Origin: Phallusia fumigata
Taxonomy: Eukaryota; Chordata; Ascidiacea; Phlebobranchia; Ascidiidae
DNA: 44,845 nt
Assembly: GCA_008931825.1 (NCBI GenBank)
Contig: QXVZ01016720.1
Span: 1 to 44,845 of the forward strand
Direction: 5' to 3'
Shown here one piece after another: positions 1-15,418 of the stretch. A program made the position numbers and the translations under genes. Under the pieces are notes generated by a model, which saw only the letters and a list, made by a program, of their open reading frames with translations, had not been told where the DNA came from and made no database searches. Every line of letters begins with the position of its first letter. Position 1 is the stretch's first letter.

Positions 1-1755
1 GGGGGGGGGGGGGGGGCGAAAGGGGCCACGGCCCCTCCCAAATTTCGAAATTGTACGTTGAAGTAGGCTACTTCAGGAAAAATCCCTAAGTTTTACATTA
101 AGTTGAGTTACTTGCCTCCCGCTTCAAAATTTTGGGCTCTGCTATTGTGCCGGGGTGCAAACTTGCGGCCGCTAATGAGTTATGAGGCCGTTCACATGCA
201 TGTTAAAATGTAGGTATTTGCGGCCGTGCATTACTTAAGATTAAAACTTCAAACACATATCTTGCTATGGCCTTGATGGGTTTCAATGTAGCCTAATTGA
301 CCTAAGTCATATTTGCAAGCATATACATATTAATGGCAATTACCAGAGTTAGCAAAGAGAACCTTAGTAAATAAAATGCAAAAGTTTAGAGCATAATTTC
401 CACGAGTTGTAAGTTTAAAAAAAGTTTTCACACTTTTCAAAATATTGTTTAGGAAGTTAACAGTGCTAAAGAATAGTAGCTTAAAAGCTTTCAGGCTAAA
501 ACTGGCCATCATTACTATCCGTTATATTCAAAGCTTTTAGAGGGAACGGCTGGTAAGTTGCAGATGTAACAGTAAAACTCAAGTGTTTCATGTTTAAAGT
601 CTACTAAAGTCTTGTAAGTGATGCCTAACACATTCCTTCCGAAAGTTGTAATTAAGATGTCCCTTTCAAATAATATGGTGCTGGATGAAAGTTGCAATCA
701 TTGTTTTAATGTAGATCGACCAAATACAAGTTTACGATACTTATTTAATTTATTCCAGAAAACAAACAACATGTCATCAAACATACAGAGTGTTTTCATC
801 AGTTTTACAACACTGTCATATGTAAGAACGTTCGGAGAAGCATTTCTGTCACATACTGTTTGGCAATTAAACAAAGTCTTTAGTTCCCTTATCATCACGC
901 GGCAACTTTGGCCAACAGAAACGTATTGCACATTTAAATTTGTGTGAGCAAAAAGTGCCTTTATACTTGCAAACCAAAATAGTTTTTTGACTTTTTTGAT
1001 ATAGCGAGCAATGTAAACAATATGCAAAGTGAGGTTCGTCTTTATACTGGTGAGCACAATTTAATAATCTGCAAGGGTTCAAGCAAAAGTGCTTGATTGT
1101 ATTTTGGATTCAATGCAATAAAGAGTAAGGACACGAAGAGCAAAAACAAATATGGCGTCACAAAACCAGTGTATTATGTGGCAAACCTGTTTCCACATCC
1201 ACGAATACTATTATCAAGAGCAGGGATATATAGTACGACTCGCAGGGAACTACACAAAGCAACAATTCGAATTCGAAATCAAAATTCGAATAAGCTAAGT
1301 CAACTGAAAAATATTTCAGAGAATCACAAACGTCGTCTTCATGCGTAACATTGTTGAAATTGCGAGCTAAAAGCAAAGGTGAAAAAAATATTATAACTGA
1401 TACAGCGCTTGTTAAATAATGTGACGACAAGTACGTCACCGGCAAGTGTAACGAAAAATAACGAAGACAACGACACAAATGACGTCAAAAAGCAGAAGAA
1501 ATGAAACGATGTTGACTAGAGATTGGAGTCAAATAACTTACCAAGGAGTTACCCAAGCAAGTGTACCGATATTTTGCGTCTTTTCGCCATACTCTTTAGT
1601 TGAGCACTTTTCAAACTTTTTCACTTATTTCCTATCAATAATCCACTCAATGTCACAGACACACTGCTTCGCGACAACTCTGGGCGTGCATCGCGACATC
1701 GTTGGTGTTATGTGTTCGTAAACAATCTCGTAGCGTTGTACTAAAGCTTGTCGCG
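1..1755. other. Downstream flank of Otx, no confident gene
   Basis: The window opens with 16 G residues, which look like a contig-end artefact. The rest is AT-rich and, next to the Otx stop codon, should contain the Otx 3' UTR on the minus strand. A minus-strand frame from 1057 down to 515 is open apart from one TGA at 698-700, but the product matches nothing I recognise and has no clear exon boundaries. A TGACGTCA palindrome lies at 1480-1487. Confidence 0.6.
744..754 (-). promoter_or_regulatory. Possible distal poly(A) signal for Otx
   Basis: The plus strand reads tttaatttatt, which on the minus strand gives overlapping AATAAA and ATTAAA hexamers. It is about 1 kb downstream of the Otx stop. 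I found no AATAAA closer to the stop, so this would imply a 3' UTR of about 1 kb. The assignment is weak because such hexamers are common in AT-rich DNA. Confidence 0.25.
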
Positions 1756-4283
<2,528 letters not shown>

Positions 4284-4298
4284 TCTCGACAAATGAAT

Positions 4299-4316
4299 CT
4301 GAAGCAAATAAGGAAA
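4299..4316 (-). promoter_or_regulatory. Splice acceptor 15 nt upstream of the Otx ATG (cis intron or SL trans-splicing)
   Basis: On the minus strand the sequence just upstream of the Otx start is pyrimidine-rich and ends in TTCAG at 4299, then 15 nt before the ATG. Either a non-coding 5' exon lies further right, or the mRNA is trans-spliced to a spliced leader, a common process in Ciona. In either case the transcription start is not at the ATG-proximal position. Confidence 0.5.
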
Positions 4317-5007
4317 ACTGTCGTGAATAATTTGCCCTGGAGAAGTGAACAACGCCCAGCCGAGGTTCTCAGAAGCGGTGCAATTTGTTCTAATTCAAAG
4401 TTCCATTGTTTTTGCAGGAGATTGGATTCACGTATAGAACTGCCCGTGGAAAACCGGTGCATCTTCCGTGGCTCAAAAGTAAACAAACGTCACAAAGCAC
4501 GGCGCTATGTGATAATGAGGCGAGGAGGTGCACACGCCAGGAGAAATTATCACGGCACAGTTCGATGTAAAGGTGCGCATTACAGGGTGGACTATATACT
4601 TAATAGTCGCCTGCTTTTGGATTAGTGGACTTATCTCTTGTAAAAATTGTTTGCATTTTATCAGGATTAATGTAAAACAAATAAGCAGTAATCGATTCCA
4701 CATATTTTGTACACAAACAGCAAAAACAGTCACCAGTGTATAATTTAACCCAACATTTCGGGCATCTGTGTGTTTACATAACGTTGTGAAATAATTTATC
4801 GCTAATTGTTTTACATTAATTTCTCACGGTATCTATTCATTCATATCAGATCTTATCAGGAGGGAAAACGAACCACGCAATTTTCACACAACAACCCTGT
4901 TCGTGCGACTAGTAAGCAAATAAACAAAATTCCGCCCCAATTGTGTGTTTATTTATTTACAATACGCATCGAAAGCTTTCTCAGTTCCAATAAAAAACGT
5001 TTTTGAA

Positions 5008-5384
5008 TAATACTAATAAATTATTACGCAGTAAGTACTTTAAATTTACCGCGATTTGTATTGATGCTACATTTAACATTGGCTTTGACCATTGCATTTC
5101 ACATTGTAAACATATCATATCAATTCATATTTACCGATTAAAGCTGTTGCTCGTTGGTGGAAAAACGTAGCAATGACTTTTCTTTATAGTTGTTGNTAAT
5201 ACTAATAAATTATTACGCAGTAAGTACTTTAAATTTACCGCGATTTGTATTGATGCTACATTTAACATTGGCTTTGACCATTGCATTTCACATTGTAAAC
5301 ATATCATATCAATTCATATTTACCGATTAAAGCTGTTGCTCGTTGGTGGAAAAACGTAGCAATGACTTTTCTTTATAGTTGTTG
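5008..5384. repeat. Direct 188-bp duplication across an 'n' (contig-end overlap)
   Basis: Bases 5008-5195 are repeated at 5197-5384 with only the 'n' at 5196 between them. Apparent identity, and a junction exactly at the n, indicate two contig ends that overlap but were not merged, not a true tandem duplication. Confidence 0.9.
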
Positions 5385-6901
5385 ACAAAAAAGTTCTCAG
5401 AAGTTTTAATAATAAACTACTGGAAATTCTACATAAATAAAGAAAGATAAATTATTGCATGTCCAGATAAAAAACGTAGTAATGTACAAACTGCTTTCGT
5501 GCATGCTAATTCTTAATAAGGCACAATTTCCAGCCAAATTTGCACCAAAAACGGTCGCCAACTCATAGCCGTAGGGATATGGTGCCTAAACTTGCCTTGC
5601 TTTCCTTATTACCTAGAAAAACTTTTTATTCTTGTTCTGCTTTGAATATTACCACCCTTACTAGGACTTCAACAAAAAAGTCATTTTGACGAAATGTAGG
5701 CATTAACTATCAAAGAAATATTTCTTCGTTGAACCTTGTTTCGAAAACGTTTGACTAAGCTCACTGTCAAGTGGATTAAAACTGCATCTAAAGTCAGGCT
5801 CCACGTCACAATCGGATAAGAGTGATGTGTTGTCACGAGGATATCAAGAGCAAGTAATCAAAATCCAAGCACTTGCGCTCGATTTAAGCTCTGGTCGAGT
5901 GATTGGAAAAACGAAAAAAGGGAAGAGGCAAGGAGCGAATTGAGCGCTCGTTGCAAGAAAAAAAGAAACAAACCAGCGAGGGTGGACAACGCTCTCTTGC
6001 AGTAATGAGAGTAACAAGGAAATAGGGGCAATAAGGAAAAAAGGGCGGTCAGGAATTCTATCACAACCCGACGGTAGCAACAAACGGCACCCGCGAAATG
6101 GTTAACCATTGAGTCCAATCTTTACCACGCAGGTGCGCTCCCCCACTGTGCCTTTATGTCCATCGCCCACCCCACTTTGAATTGATGTTCAGCTGCACAT
6201 TCAATTAGCGCACACATTTCGGAAGTATTGCCAATTACAGGGACTTAAACGACGTCACATTCTTAGGGGCTGACCACTCAATCTTCTGGTCAAGTGTAAA
6301 AAGTTGAGAAGATTAATACAGGTCGTACATCTCTGGCAAAATGCGACACTCGTCTATGCGCTGTTGCGAATCCGAGGCGGTCTTTTGATGGCCCCAAGGC
6401 TTAAATTACCCTCTTCATGTTGGACAAAGCCGGTCAAGTATGCAATACTTGAAACCACAAAGGGTTGGTCAGTTGCGATCGCGATGACCAACAATTCGTC
6501 CGGACAGACAACAGAGGTCGTTTGGGGTGTAAACTAATGCACATGACGCTAAACATGATCGCTTTGATTTGCCTATTAGGGCAGGAAAGGTTAGAGCAGG
6601 GTGTGACCGGGAACAGACTTCGCAAATAAAGTCTGCGCGAGTTTCAAAGCGCCGGTCGTTGTTTAATTCGACTGCTACCGGTCAAACACAGACAGGGCTG
6701 GACATTGCCAACATGTTTGCACAAATAAGATCTGTCTTTAAAGAAATTACAGACGCAACGGTCATTCGATAGAAAAAGACTAGAAACATTTACTTACAAA
6801 ACTTATGCCAGTTTTGGAACATGAGGCTTACCCGTTAACCGTGAAAAGCAAAACACAGACATATTTGACAAGATAATTGAAATACAACGCAATTGGCTTC
6901 T

Positions 6902-6948
6902 GGAAGGAAGCGTTATCATGAGATAAGATACCCTATCGAAGGGGAAAA
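6902..6948. promoter_or_regulatory. Dense GATA/ETS site cluster, candidate Otx enhancer
   Basis: In 47 bp there are three ETS-type GGAA cores (6902-6905, 6906-6909, 6943-6946) and four GATA cores: TTATCA at 6913-6918, AGATAA at 6921-6926, AGATAC at 6926-6931 and CTATCG at 6933-6938. The cluster lies about 2.6 kb upstream of the Otx ATG. Known biology: the Ciona Otx a-element, which drives FGF-dependent neural induction, is a short upstream enhancer built from GATA and ETS sites. Inference: this may be the homologous element. The order of sites differs from what I recall of the C. intestinalis element. Confidence 0.5.
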
Positions 6949-9900
6949 TTTTCGAACCAAATGCAAGTGCGACCACTTAGTTTGGCATAACTTCCCTTCG
7001 CACCTGATACTGAGTGTGTTTCGGCGATATGGTAGGAAAGGCTGAAGGCCGAATCGTAGCGCGACCGGATATAGCAACGGCGTCCATATCAGCGGAAACA
7101 CAGCAGGTAAGCGAGAGACAAAGGAGGTTTACCTTCCCACCGAGAGCGATTACTAACTGCGAATTACATCTTGTTGTGAGCTGGCCAATTACAAATAACC
7201 CACAGTGAAAAAATCAGCATGATGCACGCTAAGTCGTTATTACCACTACGATTAGTTGCGTTGCTATATAGCCATATTTGTATAAGTTCGAATGACTACT
7301 TAACGCATCTTGTATCCAATGTCAATGCGCCCAAAAGCAAGTTGTTGCCTTTCATCAAATATGACATTTTTCTAAGCCAACATAAGATTTAAAAAAGATA
7401 TTTAGGTTCGAACTGGCAAACTTAAAACACTAATTAGCATCAGAACTCAAATCTTATCGGGGGGTAGGAATAATTGTGTTGCCATACATGTAGAACCGTT
7501 GGGCTGTCCCATGAAAAAGGGTTTCAAACAAAATGGCGGTCAAATTCAAGTGCAGGTCGTTACTCGGGACTGTTCTGTCAGCCAGTGCAAAATCATTTAG
7601 GTCACGCGCATATAGTAATTTTACTTCTCTATAGTTACCGCTGAACACCAATTGATCTCATTACCCAGTTCAACTAGCGAAAAATTTTGGTGTCACAATT
7701 AAGTTTAGTTTTTGTTCCAACCACAGTTTATCGCAAGTTACAGGTTTTGCGTTTTGAATAAAAAAAAACTTAATGCAGTCAAACATATGAAGTCGTCGCC
7801 AAACATGATGCGACGTTGATTTTTGTTTGATGCCATAAAACATGCACAGAAAGAATGTGTTTATTTAACAAATCGATACTATTTTGTCTGGCCGTACATC
7901 ACTTCGCCACGTAAAATCCATTATCTTTTGAACCCATTTTCATGTAGTATGAAAGATAAGAATTTACAATTCAGTTAGAATTTACATTGATACGTTTACA
8001 AAATACAAATTTTGTTAACTGAAGAATTTCCAAGCATTTGTAGCAAGTAACTTTCACGCCACAAAACTAAAAGTTTTAGCCGGAGGCAAATAATGCCTAA
8101 AATATTGTCGTTCACTAGTCGACACTGCTATCAGCAGCAACAACAAGCGGGATGTGTAACTGACAAACTTAATTATCAGTTGTTTGTTATCTTATTTAAC
8201 GTTACAGCCGCAGTAATGCAACCAATTTTTAATAAAGTAGTTTGTCCAAAAGGGGTGCTCTCAACAAATATGTCAAATTTCGACCCGTTGCTGGAAAAGC
8301 TTGGAAGACAATAGAAGTGCGCTGCTCACAATTTAACGGGCCCACATTTTAAGGACGTGCAATTTGCTGCGCGGTGTGCGACCTGATCTCAATCCCTGCC
8401 CGACCACTAGTCGCATATCGCGTTAATCTCCGTCACAATGTGGGCTTGGAAACTAATTGGCCGGCATGGCGGGCCACCAGTTTCAGCATGACACACTGAT
8501 TTGGCCATACACTGAGACGCGCGCCGGCCGGTTAGCAGCGGGGTAGGGCAACAACTTTGCATAACACCCCGCTGATGTTGTTGCAGCCACATAGCAGGAC
8601 AAATGTGCGACGCAGATGTCCGTCATTTTCATTTTGCGCGCATCGATAATTGCTTTGAGGTCGTGTGGGGCCACTGTACATCTGCCTATTGCTATTTTTT
8701 GTTCATTTTAATATTGAATACAAAAACGTTTACATAACATATACGCACGTTTAAACATAGGGGTTTTGGTTGCAGTTTAACTGAAATTCTGGACACCAGG
8801 TATTTCAAAAGTTCGTCCTGCAGTAGTTTTGTTTGTAGTTTCTGATGCTGTCTATTTATGACAGGTGCTGAAAAGTAATTACACTTCATATTTTGAGCTA
8901 TTTTCAACAATAACGAAATTAAGGGTGGTTATCAGAATTACATACACCCGATTGTTTCTGGCGATTTGTACTTGAATTATAAAACAACTACGCAATACAA
9001 AAAACAATAAGGTTAGTTGTAAATTGTTCGCATGAAACTAATACGATGTCTGACTAATTACAAATATGAACAAAAAAATTGTAAATTGCATTCTCTACAG
9101 CAAATGGCAAATACACCAGTTACTGGGAAAAAAACGTGTGTTTGAATAATGAATGTTAAACAAACATTAGACGAACAAACGAGGGTGGTTTTACTGGGAG
9201 CGCATGCAGCAAGCAGCAGTGTTCGATGCTGGCTGTCTCCCCAAACGGCGGTTGTATCGTGCTGCGACTGACAGCAAGGATAGTTGCCGTCAGGCTTTGT
9301 ACGAAGCCTGTCAAACACGTCATGCTCAGTAGTTCGCGTTCATCCGAGCGGACACGAATCAGCGGGATGTTGTGGCGTGATTTTAATACACCAGCGGTCG
9401 GCGCACAATTTGCTAACAAAATTTAATTGGATCGACAAGTGAACATTCCTATGCCTGGACTTTGGTAAAAGTATTTTTTAAACATACCTTTAGTTTACAC
9501 TTACAAAAGAGGCAAATTTAAATTTTCGACATTGAACAATAGATTCACAAAGAGATGTCCTTATTATTAAAAAACACTCATGATAAGGGCAGAGGTGATA
9601 TTTATGTTTTAAATGACACACCTATAAACCAAAGAAAAAATAAGGAGGCCAGGTAAATCTTTTAAGAGGGCTGGTGCAGTAATTCCCCAGTGTCAAATTC
9701 TATTTTATTGTCTCTATTGAACTGTCTCATGGGAGTAATGCAATCGAAAAAGAAACGCCACAGCATTTAACCCCGTAAAATCACCCAAAAAACACTTTAT
9801 ATTTGTTCAAAACTAAAGTTGAAAAAGGTTATTTATACAGATTTGAAATTTTGAAACTATAGGTTCATGTTTTTGCACAGAACGTTAAACTATAATTTGG

Positions 9901-12900
9901 CAATATTACCATCGTTTTTGAATGCAATAATTGGTACATAGCCCATTTAATTTTGAATTGTTTTTGTCCCTAAAGCACATGTCCACTACCACAAACTTTT
10001 GTAAAGCAGGTGAAAGCTATGTTTTTGTGTCTGCCACTTACATTCTTGTTGAAGCGTGATATCTGACCACCCAAACATGGCTTGGTCAGGGGGGAAGTGG
10101 CCTCTTAACTGTTTGCAGTGGACGGCGCAGCCTGAAAAATGTTTGTTATGACACTTCAACGAATGAGATTTGACACGGCTTTGGGTCCCAACATGTCAAT
10201 TATGTCTCCTTGACAGATCATTTATATAACACCCGTTTAGGCTTTGCGCAATTAGAAGTTACAAAATGCGAATCACGCGGTCAGTGCTGTTAACAAACTA
10301 TGTGAGTTTTTTGGATTTTTTTGCCATAGTGGCACAGAACATGCTGAAGGTTAACAGAAAAATGCCCTTGATAATTAAACTAATATTCACGAACTACCTT
10401 TAACGCCATTTTATTGTAGGATCATTTTATTGATTTAACAACGCTGGTTAGTAGGCTACAGTTTAGCCCTAGTATAGTTGGAATAGCTTACACCCTACTA
10501 CTTTAGCCTGGAAAATTTTACATGATTACTTATAGCCCTATAGCACATAATTTTTACAAAAACATATTGACAGGAGAACACTGCATGAACATTACGTTTA
10601 CACGAGTGCTTCACAATAGAATTTGACAAACACCGCCCTACACTTGAAAACAGTAAAAATGGCGTCGAATAAGTTGCTGGTTTCAGAGTGGCCGCTTCGC
10701 AAACCTACTGGTTAAGTTTTTCAAACCACTTGTCATCATTCTTATTTCACAACATAGCGAGCTACAAAACAACCTACATAACAGTTTGATTTACTTGGTT
10801 TACTGTTACTTGGGCAAGTAAAACAGTTTTTAGATGCTGGTGCTGCTGAACTGTTCAGACACAAGCTAGGCTATGTGAGTGGGTAAAACAGGCACAAGTG
10901 CCACTGACCGTGCAAGGTAAACAACTAACCAAGGCTGATTCATCAACTACCACTCAAAGTCTTTCCATGACAGAAACTTTAGCAACGCACGACAATATGT
11001 TTTTTTAACTGACCTACAAACTTTCGTAAACGTTTTTTAAACTTCAAAAACAAACAAGAAAGTATGCCAGAACAATCAAATTACCCCACAACAAGAGTTT
11101 CTAAGTCGTTTCGTTTCAAAACTTAGCCTCACAGATACGATCAATGCCACACTTCAAGGTCAGTCATACAACCAGGCAAAAGCAAATTTATTCCAGCTGT
11201 CTAAGGTTAAGTCCCAAATCTAGGTAATTTTTATGTGCAAAGCGTCACACTTTCTCATCTCACACCCCAAACCTCGCACTTTTCGTGTCATACGCTCGCA
11301 TGGTCGTGATTAATTATGATCGATTGCCGGCGGAAAACTAGACAGCCTGGGAGAATAAGTGCACCCTCACTCAGAGAGAGGTGAGCGAAGCGCGGCGCAC
11401 TGAAATGTTTGCAGCAAGTCAAGCGTAAACCAGTAAGATCAAACAGGTCATCACGCTACTTTTTACTTGTTTATCTCTGCCCCTCTTACCTCTACAAGTT
11501 TTATTCTTGCAGGTAAGAGTCAACTCCAATACGCTGACATGCGCTTCAACTATATAGCTCAGTAAGGGTTTGGGTATGAGGTGTACGCACATACATTGTT
11601 CTGCCTTGCAGAACTGGCTGTTCACGGTTCACCAGTATCCTGACCCAGACATTTTAAAACCTGGTGTAGCTAAAACATGTCAAGGACAGAAATGCAAGTC
11701 AAACTATGGCAACGAATATTTTTGTTACAAGACTTTTCCATTTCTATCTGCATGTGCTGGTGCGAAGGTCGACAGTTCATGGAAGTGTCGATCCAAATCA
11801 ATTGCCTCTGATTATGCGAGCGAGCACCATGCACCGTTGGGCAGGGTGGACGACCCGCTTGACAGAAATAAGAGAAAGCGCGCAATGATTAAAGATAATA
11901 AGCGCCAACTAAAACCGCCCAGTGCATTTTTGCGTTGGGGAGAAAAGCGTCTCCATACTGTGCGACATTTACAGTCTGCAATACTGCTCCAAGGCATTGT
12001 CTAGCTACAGAAATGAAGAAGCAACTGTTGACCAAAATTTTGGCCAAAAAATATAGAAAACATCAGCGGCGACCCTCCTAAAACAAACAACGCGTTGTTA
12101 AGTTGTTATTAGACTTTTTAATACGGCGCAATCACAAGAAAAAAATGCTTAAGTTATAGGCAAACACTGGTATTGTATGAATTTTACTTTAAACAACTTG
12201 CCTCGTGAGATAGACCAACGCAAAAAAGTTTTGACACGCGGTAATATGCCGACGAAGCGCGTGAAAACTGGATTAATTTCACGCAAGACTCCCTGTGCGT
12301 TGTCGTTCTGCAAATAGTGGGAACTACGCGGTGGAAAACGACAGAAGCAAACCTTCAAAGTGACCAGCCGTGAACAGTAATGGGATACTGATTCAAAGCG
12401 GTCTGCGCAAACAAATGGACAGTTGATACCGACTTAAAAACCCGAATCACAATTTTGCAAATGTTGACATATTGCTGCTCTCTTTAATGGCGATCGCCAT
12501 TTGAAAATGGTTTGGTTTTAAATCTACTAAACGGTAAACCTCCATTTGCACCCAATGCACCAAACGTATTTATTGCAAAAATGTATTTTTGTTTGTTTGG
12601 ATTAACTAGGAATTATCCAAGAAAGTCCTGTCGTTTATAGCCAGTCCTACACCAAAGAGAAAACTGCAAAACAGCAAATGTTCAAATTAAAATAAACATC
12701 CAATACAAATCGACAAACAAAAAATGTTAGTTACATATTCACATCAGTATAACCTTTGGGAATGTCGGAAGAACGATATTCAATAAATTTGTTCAGAATG
12801 TTTAAACCCCCACAACGAATCCACCATTTTGCAGTGTGAGACACCGACAAGCTACTCAACAGGATGCGGGAAAACGGGATTAAAAAGTCGGCAGAACGAA

Positions 12901-15021
12901 GCGAGATTTTTCTTATTCATCCTTGTCAAGTTACGCCCTTTGTTCAGCCACCCCGCCAAGCTAAAATGGTTTTAATCCCTTTTCCTTCAAATATTTTTTC
13001 TAATACACCAAATATTGTTAAGCTGTACTAAGGTTAAGCAAAAACAAAATCCTAAATGCCCAAATTTTACATCAATTTATTTCGTAACCGGCAAACATGA
13101 CTCAATGCCAAACATTCTGAGCACAACTAAAATATAGCAAGGTAGGTTTAGTTCTGTGCCCCGGGCGCGTAAACGGCCACAAAAGTGTGTTCATCAGCGT
13201 CAGCTTGTAATTAAACAGGTTGCACAGACCAATGGACAAGAACATTTGGCCAGGACTGTATAATTAGTCAACCTCAAAAACATGCGACAATTTTGCGCTG
13301 ATGCAGATGTCATCTGGTTAAATTGAAACGACCCACGCCCTGTAAACCACCGCTGTTTACGTTAAGGTCACATAGCTGCAAATGCCAACAGTATTATGTT
13401 TTTGTTTAAACATGGCACTGAATATTATTCAAATTTTGGCAATGTTTAAATACACAAACGTTGTGACAAAAATATTTTGTTAACAATCAAAAAAATAAAT
13501 TTAAATTTTCGAAAAACAACATTTAATTTTAATCATATAATATTTTAGACATATTTGCCAGTTACGTTGACTGCAAAGAATATTTTAGTCGTTTCCTTAA
13601 AATAGCATTTCAAGAAGGACACCACTATTCAGATAATAAATAAAAAGTATCATACTTTGTGCATACTGTGGATAAGCTATAGGCCAATACAGCCTTATCT
13701 CATCAGGATCAGTGTTCTATTTGTAATCACCTTAAACAAAGACCTAATCAGGATAAAATCGCAAAAGGGCGTCTACGTTGATTTTGACGCTACTTGCCAA
13801 CAGCTAAGCCTTCTTTTCCGACAAAACGACTTATTTTATCCACTATAATCATGCCATCGCCCATCGACAATGCTGCTACCTCACGGCTGCCGTCTACAAG
13901 TGAAGTGAGGATAATCTTCCGCCATAGCTCTCCGCCAATCGAGCCCCTAGAGGTCGGTCTTTTTCTGAAACGCTTTTTTCGCTCTATTCGTCGCGCTTTT
14001 TGCTTGCTACGTCAACAGCAGATATTCCAAATCGCCTGCAGGTTTTAGCTTCGCCATCGTATGATTTACAGGTTACACACACAAAAAAATGGACAAAACG
14101 ACATTTTGGTAGGACAAAATTTAAAATTATAAGAATTTTGAACAAAATGTCTCGCTAAGTATTTTTTTGTTGCCACGAATAATTCTATTTTGGCGTATTC
14201 CCGAAATCTAATTTCTTATTTTCGATAAGATTGACGCGTCCAATGAGCTTCGGCAGTAGAGGGGTGGACGTTAGTGAAGTGTTCTCCACCGAACTTACGT
14301 GTGGCCTAGGGCTCTTTAAACATGACAAGAGGTGCAAGGTCATCAAGTTGTGGAATTGTCAGACCAGTTACAACTTAGTAAAACCACAACTTCAACACTT
14401 TGTACAAGGTTAAACAAAGTTTGGTGAATTGTGATACTGGTGTCCTGCGCGAGGGCCTTAATAGCGACTCACAGTTCCCAATTTATTTCGAAATACAAAA
14501 AAAATGCTTTGAAAGATTTAAATTATCGATCGGGCAGACATCGTTGTAGGTTCGAAAAGTTCGCGAGAACGAGTTTTTTGTGGAGTGGGTCGGATTAAAA
14601 CTACTTCAGACGTGTGAAAATTGGAGTCGACTTAAAAACAACATGCGAGTGGAGCGTCCGTCAAGAGCGTCGTTGTTTTGACACTGGACTCGTTCCCAAG
14701 CCTATGCTTACAAAGTAAGAACAAAAATCACGGCCCATCAAGTGGTCCACTCCATCAGGTCCATTCACATAAGCATGTACTTGGAAATTTTCGCACCTCT
14801 GCCTGTGTTTTCGTTGGCCAAATAAACTTGTGCCTGCTCCATCTTCTTCCAACTGACAGCAACCAGCTCATTACAATGACAACTTATTAAGCAGAAACTC
14901 ATTCGCACCGAACACGTTTATCACCGCAAAATTAATTTAGCAACTGTGCGCCTTGCAATCCTTAAATGGAGATAAACTTCAACAATCATTTTGCTTTGTT
15001 GCCTATTGCGGCGAATTTCGT

Positions 15022-15076
15022 AGGTATGGTCTAGTAAATTGGGCAAGGTTAAGGCAAGGTATGGTATAGTAAATTG
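15022..15076. repeat. Short direct repeat, 35-bp period
   Basis: aggtatggtctagtaaattg at 15022-15041 recurs with one change at 15057-15076. The intervening 15 bp also resemble the unit (caaggttaaggcaa). No coding or structural meaning is evident. Confidence 0.6.
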
Positions 15077-15368
15077 CTTAATCAATGCGAATTTAATAGA
15101 TTAGCTACACAAATATAGATTTAAAGAATTCAACGATTTTTGCAATTCTTTATGCCGCGTTGAAATTACTTGCAACAAATCTATTTGAAATGGAGAAAAA
15201 ACTATACATAATGTTTTAGGGGAAACAAACTACGCTTGACAGTAAAAGATGTCCCCTGTGTTGTATTTTGAAATTGGTGCAAGCTGATTAAAGTGCGTGT
15301 CCGTGCTAAATTGTTTCCTGCTCGATCGCTCCCACAACGACAAATCTTCACATGAAAAAGACAATCAC

Positions 15369-15418
15369 TATCGATATTAATCCCTCAACGGGAATGCAAT
15401 ATTCCTCTTTTGCGATAA
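15369..15418. promoter_or_regulatory. Mixed GATA / ETS / Otx-type site cluster
   Basis: Over about 50 bp: palindromic tatcgata at 15369-15376, TTAATCCC at 15378-15384 (contains TAATCC, a K50 homeodomain site), GGAA at 15391-15394, TTCC at 15402-15405 and GATAA at 15414-15418. The combination would suit an autoregulatory or neural enhancer of Otx. Individual sites are short, so chance is possible. Confidence 0.25.

Noticed and set aside
11570..12004. 144-aa plus-strand ORF
   Set aside because: No recognisable domain, no phase-compatible neighbours, and a composition like random sequence; the nominal start is not an ATG.
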